Shown here piece by piece: positions 1 to 12,350 of a DNA stretch of 64,000 bases. This stretch comes from Lucifuga dentata (taxonomy: Eukaryota; Chordata; Actinopteri; Ophidiiformes; Bythitidae): assembly GCA_014773175.1 (NCBI GenBank), contig VXCM01000225.1, positions 62,001 through 126,000 on the forward strand, in the 5' to 3' direction. The position numbers and the translations under genes were made by a program. Within the stretch, counting starts at the first letter, position 1. Every line of letters begins with the position of its first letter. The notes under the pieces are model-generated. The model was given only the letters and a program-made list of their open reading frames with translations, did not search any database and was not told the origin of the DNA.

Positions 1-600
1 TCCATTTTCATCTCACTGTCTTGCCACTGGGATATATTTTTCTAAATAGATAAAAGTTTATAAAAGATGACATCGCTGCACAGTCAGCCGAACTAAAATA
101 AATCCATTGCATGTCTGATTGTGTGATCCAATTTATCCAGTCAATCAAAGGAGCTCATTAATTCTCAATACTCATTACTCATTAATCAGTTACAGCTGGG
201 CTATAAATTAATATTATTTCTTACGTTCTGTCTGTGTAATCATTTTATGGTAATATTAGCTAACCATGAACAACTATGTAAGTTAGAGCAAAATTGGTTA
301 GCTAGGTTAGATGATTTTATAGAAATCCAGAATTGTGAGATCTTGAGAACATATGTCATAGTTGAAAAGTATAATTTTATTGGAGTTAATTTTTTCCCTA
401 TATTAAGTAAGTTTTGTCTATATCGCTTACATCTAAGTTTAGCCTGCAGTAAAAAACACTTTTCAGGCTGTTCATCCAGGCAGAGAACTAAAAGCAATTC
501 AATTCAAATCAAGGATATGGACAATTGCACATTATTTTTAGCCTTTATGGCGAATATATAGTTCCAAACTGACAGAGTGGACTATAATCATGGCAGCTTC
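1..600. other. Non-coding, CNE-like block at about 60-245
   Basis: No gene is visible. Positions 60-245 are free of simple repeats and rich in homeodomain-type TAAT cores. They also carry a TCF/LEF-like core (ATCAAAGG, near 146). This texture is typical of vertebrate developmental enhancers, but conservation cannot be shown here. Positions 246-600 are plain AT-rich DNA with short overlapping frames on both strands and no recognisable protein. Confidence 0.3.
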
Positions 601-975
601 CCTTCTTCAAAAAGACCAGCAGATCTCAGGCAGTGCAAAGGCATCAAAGAAAATGTAGCATGTCATCTTCTCTAATGCAGTAGGGGCCATCTGATAATCA
701 AGCTGGCAAGCTGCACTTTCTTTTATTTGAACTGTAAAAGTTGATGAATCAGACTTGGCTGCATGGTTACAGCCCCTGTAGCTTTCTCTCCCCTGTCTGT
801 TGCTCGGCCAAGATCTGTGTGCCTCATCCATTCTATCAGGGCACATTGCCCTCCAATATTGCACCATATGAAATGCATAAGAAGGGATCAATTCTCTCCC
901 ATATGAATCCCAAAGAGGTAAAATTGCTTTGTATTTCATGACCCTTTGTAGTTGCTGACAATGAAAACACGTGAG
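600..975. promoter_or_regulatory. Candidate conserved non-coding element
   Basis: About 375 bases of mixed composition with no low-complexity tract, between AT-rich flanks. Short frames of 66 codons (plus strand) and 110 codons (minus strand) cover it, but they overlap on opposite strands and match nothing I recognise. I read the block as possible regulatory DNA. The call rests on sequence texture only. Confidence 0.3.
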
Positions 976-1600
976 TTGTGTTGTCCAGGGTGACTGCGGT
1001 TCTGTTTTAGGTTTACCTGCAGTAAATGATGAACAACGGGAGCGCTTGCAGAAAGAAATTACGGCAAACCTTGAGTGCTGAAAATTAAGTGGGGAAATTT
1101 ATGAGAATCACTTGGCCACATTTCAAAATGAGTTATTTATGCCATTTTCAGTAAAATTAGCTTCAAAGAACCATGAGTACTGTATATGGGTGTTCCTTTG
1201 AGTTTCATTATTTGATTGGTGAAGGGAAATTATGCCATAATTTGAAGGTTACAGAATCAGTCCATGCAACAGCAAGTCCTCTTTTGTGGTAGAAATGACT
1301 TTTGTTTCACTTGCTATCATATCTTAAGGGGAAAGTTTTGCTGATGTTGATGGATTTCCTACTGGTCACCTATATAAATCATAGATTTCTTTGTCCCTTG
1401 AAAGCTGACCTTATTTTTGAATAGTTTCAAAGTCCTGAGAGAAAAAAAATAAAAAATTATATATACACGTACATAACTAAGTCAGACAAAAAAAAAAAAC
1501 AAAAAANAAAAAAAAAAAACAAAAAAAAAACATCATCAGGCAGCCATCTCTATAAGTAATGTCAGTCCTCATGTGGGAGCTGTATTCGCAACCTTCATTG
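976..1600. other. Unremarkable AT-rich DNA with an N-interrupted poly(A)
   Basis: No gene or transposon recognised. Adenine-rich tracts lie at about 1488-1530 with a single N at 1507, probably an assembly join in a homopolymer. A short perfect palindrome (AATTATGCCATAATT) lies near 1230. Confidence 0.5.
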
Positions 1601-1965
1601 AACCATAGTTCATAAGGTTGCTATGATTTCTGAAGCATGTATGCCGCCTGAACTCGTGGCTTGTAGGGAATCACAGATGGCTCTCTGTGCTCTGCCTTCA
1701 TTTCCTTTGTACTAATTTCTATTTCCATTGCCTTGACATGATCCTCATTGTCAGTTGTTGGCCTCAGCAATTGAATGGCATGGTGAAGTCTCCCCAGAGT
1801 CCCCTTCTCCACTACAGTCTTGGCAGGACTGGGACAATTGACGTTGCCCATCTCTCCCTTTTCTCTCAAATGCCGGCAAATCAGCCCGTGGTACTACACT
1901 GATTGATTTCCTAGGAGATGGCTTGATTTGTCAGAGCCCTGTTCTGCAGCCAAGATGGTAAAATT
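1600..1965. promoter_or_regulatory. Candidate conserved non-coding element
   Basis: Balanced-composition, repeat-free stretch following the poly(A) region. Frames of 71 codons (plus) and 82 codons (minus) overlap each other and resemble no known protein, which argues against coding. It could be regulatory or simply unique sequence. Confidence 0.25.
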
Positions 1966-2547
1966 GTTAAAACATTTTCATCCCCTCTGTGTTCTGCTAA
2001 TATGTTCCTCAATACTTACAAATTGGGATGAAACAGTGGTCAGTTTTGCATGATTTTATTACTGTACAATGTATATTATGTTGGATCAACATACATACGT
2101 GTGCATGCTGGAATAAAAATCTGACCCGGAAATAAATATCAATCCTGCCCAATATGTGGAAAGTGTAACAAAACTGAAATAAAATGAAGACAATTAGCAG
2201 ATTCCCATTACATTTGTAATTCATAGTTTAACTCTTTCAAGGACAGTGTTCCCAATGCTTGTATCATCACCTCAGGCATGCATGATTTAACTTTGTGTAT
2301 TTTATCTTGGAGTAAGATTATCTCCACATTATGTCTGTGCTTTTTCTTATTTAACTTTCCTCTGGTGTGAAGAATACTTCTTACTTCTGCTATGAAGAGT
2401 CTGTGACTTTGGCACAATTTTTATCTATGTGCTTTATCACTCAAAACCCACTCAAAGACACGAACATACCACAGTTACACACTTTAGCCATGTTAAAGGT
2501 CAGGCTTTCTGGATTTAGATAGTGGAGTTGGTCAAACTCCCCTTTGG

Positions 2548-2675
2548 TTCAGATTGAAATATCTCAACTATTAGATGTGCTGCAGTTAACTTTGGTGCAG
2601 ACTTTTTATGGTCACTAGAGGATGAATCACTTTGAGGAAAACCTTTCTTTTTCCTCTAGTGTCAAATTTAGGTAA
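2548..2675 (+). repeat. Diverged teleost interspersed repeat, probably a LINE tail
   Basis: The order of phrases here matches an interspersed fish repeat I recall from many teleost genomes: 'GAAATATCTCAAC' (2555), then 'TTTGGTGCAGAC' (2590), 'AGAGGATGAATCA' (2616) and 'TTTTCCTCTAGTGTCA' (2649). The copy is shortened and mutated. I believe it is the untranslated end of a LINE, but the family name is uncertain. A related copy in reverse orientation lies at about 51.55-51.87 kb. Confidence 0.5.
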
Positions 2676-5600
2676 GATTTTCAACTTGATATATGAGATA
2701 ACTCAGAACATTTGTTGAGGAAAATCGTGTTCCCCAAAGATTGAACACTTGAGGTCAAACTTTACATATTTGCCCTAATAGTGATAAGAGTCTATGCTGT
2801 TTATGTAATGAGCTGCAGCCTCATTGTTCTGATAGCATGAATGCAGAGTTTTAGTGTAGTTTCCTAGTGGTTTTATGACTAATAAATCATACATGATGTA
2901 TGTAACCTTACAGTAAACTGTATATATAAAGTAAAGTATTCTAAGAAGGGTCTGATCTGAAGATTTTAAATTTCCTTCCTGGTTTCCTCAAGTAATTGCA
3001 AGACTCAAATGAGGGTTTTGAGAACTGGAGTTATCAAATGGTTTTATTGCAAGACCACAGGAGAGAATCAAATACAACCAACCTACTATCTCATCCAGAT
3101 TCTCTGAGTGAACCAGTAAACTCTTCCAATATACAGCTTGGCAGAGTACCAATTATTATTAGCGCATGTACTAAATTGAGAATAGCTTTATATGGTGAAC
3201 GTAAAGAAGTATTACATGGGCGCGTGTCTAACTGGACTGACTGGTCTAAAACTACCACACATGCTAGCGGTTTACACAGCTCAGAAAGGTCGCCTTGTTA
3301 CAGACAAGATGTACACAAAGACAGAAAATGAATTTCAAATCTTCAGATGTTTTCTGAACCACTGGTGCATCTCGTGTATCAGCACTCTTAAAGAACATGA
3401 ACGCATCTTTGCCTGTCACTGGTGTCTATTTGTGTAAGTGCAGAGGTTGACAGATTGTGCCTGGCCTTGCGTGCTCCGGGCCTTTTGTTTTGAGTCCCTG
3501 TGGCCCTCCCTCTCGTGACAGGCCCTGTGTTCAGGTAGCAACCCTGCCGAGCACCCTGCTGGCAGGTTAAGTGCTCTTGCACATTACCATGGGAACTAAA
3601 ACCAGACAGGCAAAGAGGGTTCACTGTTCTGTCCTTAATGGCTCCTTCGTTAGCACCACATGCCTTTTTTTGTGCTGCTAATGCCGGATTGTTTTTCATG
3701 ATTGCTCACGTCTTTTTTTCATTTATGCTTTATGCCTGCAGATTTCAAGCTGTTTTTAATTCCATCTCTGTGTCTCGATGTCAACAGTGCAAACTCTCTC
3801 TCAGTCAAGATATTACAGTGCTGCAGTTACATTGAAAGGCTGGTTTTCATCTGACCAGATCAAAACTGAAAAATGTTTATGAATTTTTTTTTTTTTTTTT
3901 NATTTTTTTTTTTTTTTTGTTTGTTTTTGTCATTCATACTGACTGGATAACATCAGAGCTGTCACATGAGGGATTTTGGAAACTCAGTAGTGTGGTTGCA
4001 GCTGAAAATATAAAAATATAAATAAAAGTCTGCTATGTTTTAAACTCGTGGAGTAAAACCATATATATACTTTACAATTTGCTCCTCTGTTTTAAGTTTA
4101 ACAGCTTTCATGAAATGTTTTCATAAAATAACCACACAGAGTTATTTAAATTTAATTAAATTATTAGTTAATTAAATTTGCTCAGTTTGTTTTTCCTGGA
4201 TTTTCTGTTCATCAGCACAAGTCTAAATGAGAGAACTACAAATCAGTTTTTGAACCCTTAAGTCTAATCAGCTTGAGCAGGCATTTACTCTTTATTGTTC
4301 GTTGCCTTTGTGGTTCTTGATGTCACAAGTGTATAATGAGAATACTTTATCCATGAGAATACTTGAGGGCCCGTTTGACTTTGCGGATATCAGGGCTAAA
4401 CTTGCTGAGCATGGCACTGGTGCTGCTGCTTTTGTGGGAGACAGTGAGAGATAATAGGTCTAAAATTGAGTTTCTGTAAAAGCAAAGCCAAAGGTAGCAT
4501 TGTATGAAAGTGACCGTGTCTTTGGAGAAGTCATCTTCATTTGATATTCCATCACAGTATGTACTCTATTCTCAATTCTTTGCCCCCTGTCATTTGGAGT
4601 GGAGGTGAGGTTGGCTGTGTTACTGTGGATGTTCAGCTGTGAACACAGAACGCTTTACACAGTGGGAAACGTGCAGCTCACACCACTTTTTTAACGGCAG
4701 CTGAAATATAATACTAATGTCATTAATTATTAAGTTTGCCATTTTCTGATAAACAAATGGGTTTTGAAAATGTTAGTCTATATCTGACAGCATTGTACTG
4801 ATTGGTTTGTAGGTTAGGGAGATAAAAACAATGTGATATTCCACAGGGAGCACGCATTCCAGTATATAATGACTACATGAGGTTTTATCAAAGCTTTTGA
4901 TTGAAGATAGTCGCTGTCTTACTTGCTTAGGGAAACAACAGATTTTTCAGCTGCACTGAAAACATCTAGCCATCAGAATTCTCTCACATTTCAACCCTGC
5001 CACTGTTCACCATTCACACACAGCCAGGCTCCTCCTCATTATCGACCTCTTCCCCCGTGGTCAACTGTGCAGTATGTGCAACTTGAGAGATCTGAGGGAA
5101 CGTTCAAGTAGCTAAAAACTAAAACATGCACTTTTTTGTTCTGACTGAATGATGATATGATTGCGTTGCCGCTGACCTTATTATGAAAGGAGAGAATCAT
5201 AGGCAGTGAGAGATGGCATGGTTGGGCAAAGAGAAATGGGTCGGCAGTATCCTTCTCTGTCAGGCAGACACAAGAGCTGATGTGTGATGTGGCTAATGCT
5301 GGAAACGTGCAAGTGTGCCTAAAATGCAGGCTGCATGAGGGAACCAAGCCAATCTGTACTCTGCTGCTATTACACATCTACAAGATAGAAGCAATTTAAC
5401 CTTTCATATTTCTTGGATTTTCATCTTTTGTAAGGAACAAATGCTTTGGTAAAGGTGCAGTTTATTTATTTTACCGATATTAAATGAGCCCTGATGTACA
5501 TTCAAGGGGATTAAAACTAAGGTGTGCAATCATGAGTCAACTTTTGACATCCAAAGCGACTTAGTCACCATATTGTTTTATACTGTGTAAGGATTAACCA

Positions 5601-5836
5601 AGCTAAGCACTAATCCAAAAGCTATTACTCCCTCTGGATGTTTGGCCAGTCTGCTGAAAATCAGACCAGCAGTTGCAGCTTTGGGCAATGCACAATGGAC
5701 AACTTAACACCCTTCAAATGTTCCTCTTAGTGGCATATTGGCAAGTTTTAACACTCGCCTCCAGTTTGGCTTGTCGCTGCTGTCAGATTTACTCACTTCA
5801 ACCTGTCCGAGCATGGTGAAACTATCCCATTTGGAC
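2676..5836. other. Unremarkable intergenic or intronic DNA
   Basis: No exon, RNA gene or transposon recognised. It contains an N-interrupted poly(T) at 3885-3919 (N at 3901), an AT-palindromic patch near 4140-4185 built of AATTAAAT/ATTTAATT units, and a GC-richer stretch at 3440-3620 that could be unique or regulatory. The longest frames (111 and 112 codons) are no longer than chance allows in AT-rich DNA. Confidence 0.5.
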
Positions 5837-5872
5837 TTTTTTTTTTTTTTTTTTNTTTTTTTTTTTTTTTTT
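5837..5872. repeat. Poly(T) tract interrupted by one N
   Basis: An uninterrupted T run except for an N at 5855. The N most likely records an unresolved homopolymer length. A 73-codon frame passes through it, so that frame's phenylalanine run is an artefact. Confidence 0.85.
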
Positions 5873-7950
5873 GGCCTGTGTATTGCAGACTGGATTCTTT
5901 ATTTTAGTAATGGGTGTGATTATAAGGATTATATCAGAAAGAGCATCAAATGCCTTTGAAGTACATGTAATTTGCAATTCACACACACACAAATCTTAAC
6001 TTGCAATGATCTCATTTTTCTTAAAACAAGGAGGAAATTCTATAGTTTGATTGATATTTTTCCATTCGTCATAAATCACTTTGATATGCTGTTTAAAATA
6101 TTTGTCAGCTCTAGCAACAACATTCTCATATCAGGTGAATCTGTGTGAGGGAAAAAAACCACAAAAATATCAGCCAGCATTTTAAACCTTTTTTTTTTTT
6201 TTTATTAAGGAAAGGGAAATATGACAACCTAATGGTTTGTGGTAATAGTTTAAATGAAACAACTTGCAATTTTTTTTTTTTTTGCTTTGTAAATTTCAAA
6301 AACATAAAAAGGCACTAGAGCCCTCGCTTAAACAGCAGATTCCACTTTTTATTTTAATGTGGAGATTTGATGGTTGATACTGTATTCTACAATGGTTGAA
6401 GTGCCCCATTAATACATTAGTTTTGACCTCTGCTTCACGTTTCTCATTCCCTTTTTGAAATAAGTAGCAGTGGCACTTTTTTTTTTGTGGGGGGGGGGNG
6501 GGGGGGGGGGAGATTGAAATGCATTAACTATATTAGGTGTGTGCATTTAATTCTGTGCAGCTTTCAGAGGGGAGACGTACCATCTGTCTGTATGCTGCAG
6601 CATTTATTATTCATTCATCTTTGAGAGCACAAAAGTGTTTTTGGTGACATGGGTCAATATCTAAATGGGTTCTTTGAGTGTGTCTAACCTCTGGTTTCCT
6701 TTTGCACACTTCAGGGCACCTTGTCACTGTAGATTTGTTTAAAGAGATGCAATGGTCCCGTTGTGACAATAAGTGCCTCCTCCATTTACTCTTAGTTATT
6801 CCATTAGGATCACTGACCGCTGTGTTGTTACAAACTTAGGAATTGATCATGATAGGAGTTCACTCTTTACAAAATCGATATAAACTTCTGCCACTTTGCT
6901 TAACGTGGATAATTTAATACGTGACACAAAGTAAAAATCACCATGATTATACCAAATGATGTCCCACAAGCAGCAACAGTACAGATCACCTGAACACATC
7001 ATATTCCCCTTGACAAAAATAATGTAAGCTTATTTTGCTTGGCTCAGCAGGCACCAATGAAAATAATTTCAGGCTTGATTAACATCCTAATTTACTTTTA
7101 AACCGCATATTAGCGGATGTTTTTAAAAACATGCCATGATCCACATGAACAGACTTCAGGTTATGTGAGGATACTGGTATAGAAACAAAGGTTGTTCAGA
7201 TGTTCCCAAATATTAAGTCCTGAGTGACCAAGGAATCAAAAATCAGTTAAAAAGTGAAAAAAGCAGGATTCTTTAATGATAAAGCATAGCTGCTAAGGGA
7301 GAAAAACAAAGAGCTCAGAGCAGTCACCTCCTTCACATGGAGTTTGAGTTGCTCCCATCTTGCCAATATTTTAGAGAAACAGTACCAAAAACAGCTTTTA
7401 TTCCCATGATGTTCAATGAGATAAATCACGTCTGGTGGCCTTCTTTTTTTTTATACACAGATTTTCTGTGCTGGTGCTGTGTTCAAGTTTTTTAACTATA
7501 TGTACTAAAGCATCTAAGGTGAGACCAAAGAGAACTTACCAACCCTGATTAAAGCTAAAGCTGTTTATCTTTATTTACTCTCTGATTTACTGCTGCTCCT
7601 TAAAAATCGGCTTTAAGTAATTAGTGACTTTTATTGATCTCTGTTGGTGACCAAGAAGCAGAAACAACATTGATAGATCTCTGTCAGAGTTAATGATTGG
7701 CTTAATTGATACAAATCTGCATTCACAAGTTAACAGTTTCACAACAAAAGCTGTTAATCTGAGATCACAGAAACAATAACACTAGACTGCAAAAATATGA
7801 AAAAAAAGTCATAATAAATATTTTTTGTGTTTCTAAATGACTTTTTTTTTTTAAATTTTTAGGTCTGTATGTGAACTCATACTTGTCCACAACCCCGTCT
7901 CTCTCTCGGTGTGACAAATAGCAGCAATTACTCTGATGAAGTTCAAGGAT
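5873..7950. other. Unremarkable AT-rich DNA
   Basis: No gene recognised. It holds poly(T) tracts near 6190 and 6270 and an N-interrupted poly(G) at 6488-6511 (N at 6499). A small TAAT-rich patch lies at 7660-7760. Nothing else is distinctive. Confidence 0.5.
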
Positions 7951-8220
7951 GACACCATTATGATGATGTAATAATGAGCCCAGCCCACCTGACAGGTCCT
8001 AATAGGAAAGTGCCGAAGGACATTTCAATGATGAATGAGAACCTCCTTTTGTATTGCCTTTTTGTCAAACTCAACTATAACCAGGGACTAAATAAACCTT
8101 CCCTCGGGGCTTCAGGAGTCCAGAAAGCCAATGTCTGGGATGAAAGAACTTGTTCCATGAAAAATGTAATATCCTGTTTGAAGCTACCTCGAGATTTTAA
8201 AATTAAGATTGCTTAATTAT
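7950..8220. other. Repeat-free block, possibly regulatory
   Basis: Mixed-composition DNA with an 80-codon frame (7974-8216) that resembles no protein I know. It sits just before the stronger candidate element at 8.58 kb and may belong to the same regulatory cluster. That is inference only. Confidence 0.25.
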
Positions 8221-8579
8221 ATCTCTTTCATTTGATTTGAAGTATTTAAACTGTCTAAAAACTGCCCTTTGATATCTACACCGACCCAGTACAGATTAAG
8301 TTAGGAAGCAGTAATATCATGGATTTAATTAAGTTTGAGTACAGAATATACAGTACCTACTCAGAAATAACTTTAATGCAAATGATCGTTAGAGAGCATA
8401 CTGAAACACATTTATGATTAAAACCTGTCAGAGTTATCTGATCTTTAATTTATAGTCTTATAATATTATCTTTAATGTATAAGCCTTGGAAGGTTAGAGA
8501 AAATAATTTAGATTGTGATACTATATTACATAATTAGCACATTTTAAACGTGCTTGTCATTGTAAAATAGTGCTATAAA

Positions 8580-9170
8580 GAAAGGTTTCCATGGTGATTT
8601 TGGCCTGGTTGCTACAACATTTCTAATGCAAAGAGAACGCCTCTCATTCTCATGGTTACCTACACGGAGCTCCTCGAACAATGCTGATGATGTCTGGGCC
8701 CATTAGCATTAGAGGTTTGCTTCCATTATATGAGAAACGCTTGAGAGCTCCTGTGGAGGAGCCTGCAGGAACAGATGAGAGCGTGGGCAAGGCAGCTGGT
8801 GGCCAACCTCCAGACCCCTCGCTGCTCCACTAATGGCCCCGTCCACCGCCTTGCTATCGCAGCCCCGTAAAACAATCTCTTAGGGGAGAGGCGGCCGTAG
8901 TAATGAGACAGAAATGTGTGTACTTACTAAAAGGAGAGAGCCGGTGACAGCACATCAAATATGAATGGCATGTCTTCTGGTCTGCTAATGTGTTTGTTCA
9001 TAAGTGAGCACATTAAGCCTGAGAAGCACCGTGCAGCAGGAAGCTGCGAGCTGCCCGAGGACTAACTCCCATTGAGCTTTGTGTTTTCATAGAGTGAGTG
9101 ATGATTGGACGTTTCACAGATTATGATGCCTTATTGTATCTAGTGTGTCATGCATTAATGTCAGCTTGCA
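8580..9170. promoter_or_regulatory. Strong CNE-like block
   Basis: Nearly 600 bases markedly more GC-balanced than the DNA on either side. There is no repeat and no long open frame. Motifs include an octamer-like ATGCAAAG near 8627, several TAAT/ATTA cores (for example CCATTAGCATTAGAGG near 8700 and CACTAATGGCCCC near 8828), and SOX-like AACAAT cores at 8678 and 8872. Such density without coding potential is typical of vertebrate enhancers near developmental genes. Of the candidates in this window I rank it among the best. No gene is near enough to name a target. Confidence 0.4.
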
Positions 9171-9955
9171 TTATAACTCTCTGGTTTAAAAAACTTTTAA
9201 GTACATCGCTACTGGCAGTGTACCACATATTCCTCAGCCTGCGTCAACTCACAGTGACGGTTGGCTTGAGGTAGAGATAATCCATCATAATGAACATTAG
9301 TCGACTTAATTTGTATTAGTCAAGCTACATTGTCATTGCTTGACAGTGCTGTTGAAAGCATGTTAGATAGGGAAGTCTGAGTTGTAGTTCTGGTGGGAAA
9401 CACTATACAAGTAATATGATCTCACCAGATTCATATTATCCTTTGTACAATGACAAGGTTAGCTTATTGCCTTCAGAGTTTGGGTTTTTGTACGCTTTAG
9501 CTCATGTGCTTTGTGGCAGTGCATGCTGAGACCGCTGGTTACCTCTACAGTTAAACAAATAACATTTATTAAGGAAAAAAACTGTAGTATTAACTGTGAA
9601 GTACACATAATGTTTGCGAAATAGTCTTAAAAAACATGCAGTGACTCTAATTTGGTCTGTTAAATAGAGATAAAGAAGGCAATGGGTTCCAAAAAAACTT
9701 ACGACATTTCATTATAAAATAACTTCTGGAGAGAATTCATTGAACATGATGGAGCATAGTAAGACTACCTGAAAGTTGTGTTTTCTTTTTACACACACTG
9801 AGTTTTACCAATTGTCTTCTCTGTGGAAGAAGGTATTTTTGGCCACTCTGATTCCTTTTGGCTCCAAGCTTAGTGTGTGTGGTGTTCCCTTTACTAATTT
9901 GGTTGTGTCTTATAAGCAGAGTTTGACTGATTGATTATCATACAGTAATCTTATA
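9171..9955. other. Unremarkable AT-rich DNA
   Basis: No gene, repeat or clear regulatory block. Only short AT-rich stretches and isolated TAAT cores. Confidence 0.5.
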
Positions 9956-10310
9956 CAGTGGGGTCCAACCACAGAAAATCCGTGAAGTTTTCTATATAAA
10001 TGTGGAAATAATCACAAAGTCTGACATCAGAAGAAGCTCTTTGGAACATCGTCACATCATGCTGGATAACTTGGCTCATCAGGTTTTGCACAAACCTGTG
10101 GAGTCCATGCCAGCTGGAGTGATGCTGTCATTAAAGCAGAAGGGGGGCGTACCAATACTAAGATATTCTGACATTTTTCAAAGATTCAGCTTTTTACTCT
10201 AATGGTTAAGATGATATTATAATTTGTAATGAAAAACTCATGTATTAAATTCAAAAAGAATGCAAAATAGAAGCATTTTCACAGGGGTCTCAGACTTTTG
10301 GACTGCACTA
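9956..10310 (+). mobile_element. Tc1/mariner remnant, internally deleted
   Basis: The left end reads TA followed by CAGTGGGGTCC, a Tc1-type terminal repeat. The right end is the complementary type (TCTCAGACTTTTGGAC then TGCACT), decayed at its last bases. At about 355 bases, against 1.2-1.6 kb for an intact Tc1, most of the element is missing. The interior keeps part of the transposase C-terminus in the same orientation. The element cannot move itself. The right end runs directly into the next inverted-repeat element. Confidence 0.8.
10002..10202 (+). pseudogene. Tc1-like transposase C-terminal fragment
   Basis: A 66-codon frame inside the Tc1 remnant. It keeps the conserved tail of fish Tc1 transposases: VESMPAGV followed by a lysine-rich KQKGG, equivalent to the usual VESMPxRVxAVIxAKGG. 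The N-terminal paired-like DNA-binding domain and the DDE catalytic residues are absent because of the internal deletion. The frame is open but encodes only the end of the protein, so it is a pseudogene. The initiating methionine has no biological meaning. Confidence 0.75.
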
Positions 10311-10312
10311 TT

Positions 10313-10862
10313 GCCCAGATTCATAAACTGTAGCACATGATTTACCACATCGCTATGTGCAAATATTACAGTGCAACAGCGTTTGCTCATTCATAAATGC
10401 CTGTTAGCGACATATTTTAGCGTTAGCCTTGAAAGAGGCGTTATTGTGGTATTTCCTTATTTGAATGTCACAATAGCTATTCATAAAACAAACCCACATG
10501 CAAAAATTAAATTTGAAATTGGAGGTTAAAATACACCTTTAACTGTTATTTTAGTTTCAGTCTTTTAAAATGAGGCTCTCTAAAGCAGAATACATGATGA
10601 TTTGACAATTTGTGGCTTTAAAACCAGATGAATTGGGATAAATGGTGGCTGATAAATATGCAGCAGTTCATTAACACGCTGATCTTCATCGGTTTTTACC
10701 TGTCACAGTAACGCTGCCTTCATGTGACAGCACTGTGCTGATTATCGTAGGAGAAGTTTTATCAACGAGCTTCAATTATCACGGCGCACATTAAGGCAAC
10801 GCTACACTCCTTATCGCTGTTTTTTTTTTTTATTTATTTATTTATTTTTTATGAATCTGGGC
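10313..10862. mobile_element. Non-autonomous inverted-repeat element (MITE)
   Basis: The block begins with GCCCAGATTCATAAA and ends with its perfect reverse complement, TTTATGAATCTGGGC. The inner sequence encodes nothing. It starts within 3 bases of the Tc1 end, so one element probably inserted into or beside the other. I could not find a clean target-site duplication, so the superfamily is not assigned; PIF/Harbinger is possible. A T-rich (TTTA)n patch lies just inside the right end. Confidence 0.6.
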
Positions 10863-12350
10863 CTGTATAACTTAAATTCACCCTTTCCTGCTCTGAATGG
10901 TTTTAAGTGACATTTAAATACATACAGGGTATTTGTATTTATTTTTAGTTTCTGAGAGAACAAAAAGTAGTAAATTGCATAAATGAACATTAAAGACGGA
11001 GCCAAGATTGAGCCAAGAAAATGAAGGTCCAAACTAAAAGCATTCCTGGAGGGTTAGCATTTAAAAATACATTTATTGCAGGGAAATTGGAGTGAATTGT
11101 GGTGAGGCGTCAAGAGTGTCACAAAGTAGAAAAAAAAATTCTTTCATCCTCTAAAGCAGAAGACTCTATTTGAAAAGCAAAAGTACTAAGGTGTTACGTT
11201 TTTTATTTAATACTTGAAATAAATGCATCATTCCATTCCATTCATTGAGTTGAATGTTGTTCTCATGATCCTGAAACTGACTTTTTGCCATTAAACGTTT
11301 AGAATAAATTAAGAAGAATATTAATAATTTAAAAATATTATTATAGTAAAACGTCCCAGGAATCTTTCTGCACAATGTCAGCTGTAGTTCCACATGAGAA
11401 ACCGGTTGTGCTGTTAGCAGAAATCTTTCCTACACCTCATTTCCTCCATCTGCATAGAAACTCTGATAGTTTAACATATGAATGACAGATGCAGACATTA
11501 TTACTGGACTGTTACTCCACCTGTTCAAAGAATCTTTCCCTTCAGATATTCACATATCATCACTTTTGTATGTAGCTGCAGCTACAAAGAGAAATAGAGT
11601 TAGAGGGTTAGGGTTAGAGGGCAAATAGAGGCCATCTTTACTGTGCTTTCAGGCTGCATATTTCTTACAATACCTATGGTTGCTGTCACCAGGAACAAGA
11701 AAAATAATGAACCAAGCATCTGTGAATTATGAAATACACAGCCATGCTGGACAAAGAGTTTTACAGTTGCACTATTGCAATTTGGAACAATAAATTAAAC
11801 ATGTAACATAGAGTACATTTTCCTGGTTAAACCTTCACTTTACATTCAGAAATTGCACAATCTTTTTGCAGAATGCCATGCATTTACTTGATTTACTTGC
11901 CATCTTATTTGGCCATAAACTGTTATATTTTCAATTCATGGCCAAATAAGATGTTAAAACTATTAGATAGCCATTTTCTGTTTTCTTCATTTTCAGGCTG
12001 TATAATGTAAAAAGGGAAATGTGTTCTTTTAGACCTTTTTTTTTTTTTTTTTTTTNTTTTTTTTTTTTTTTTTGGTCATACTTATTGTGTTTGAGTCCAC
12101 TGTTGGCAAGAAAAAGAAATGCTGCAAATGCACAATGATGAGCCACATTAATGTATTTATTATGCAGAATTACTTTTTGTTGTTATTGGAGTTGTACAAA
12201 ACACATTACACACTGCGTTGTGGAGAAATCACTAATGTACATAGTCAAGGAATATTTGTTTACTTGCTTACAATCATGCTGTCTTGTTAAAAGTAATTAT
12301 TTGTTTTTCCTGATGAAAATTTCACCATAAATTTTAATGAATTGACCCGA
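10863..12350. other. AT-rich DNA with hairpin, telomere-like patch and poly(T)
   Basis: No gene. A short TTAGGG-like patch lies at 11599-11621. A perfect hairpin lies at 11901-11953 (listed separately). An N-interrupted poly(T) spans about 12036-12073 with N at 12056; the lysine-rich frame on the minus strand there is an artefact of it. Confidence 0.5.
11901..11953. repeat. Perfect 16-bp inverted repeat, hairpin
   Basis: CATCTTATTTGGCCAT at 11901-11916 is followed by its exact reverse complement at 11938-11953, leaving a 21-base loop. It could fold as a stable cruciform or RNA hairpin. It may be the residue of a small palindromic element. No larger element boundary is visible around it. Confidence 0.85.

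Noticed and set aside
11599..11621. Interstitial telomere repeat
   Set aside because: Only about two TTAGGG-like units with irregular spacing, too short for a fusion point or true array.
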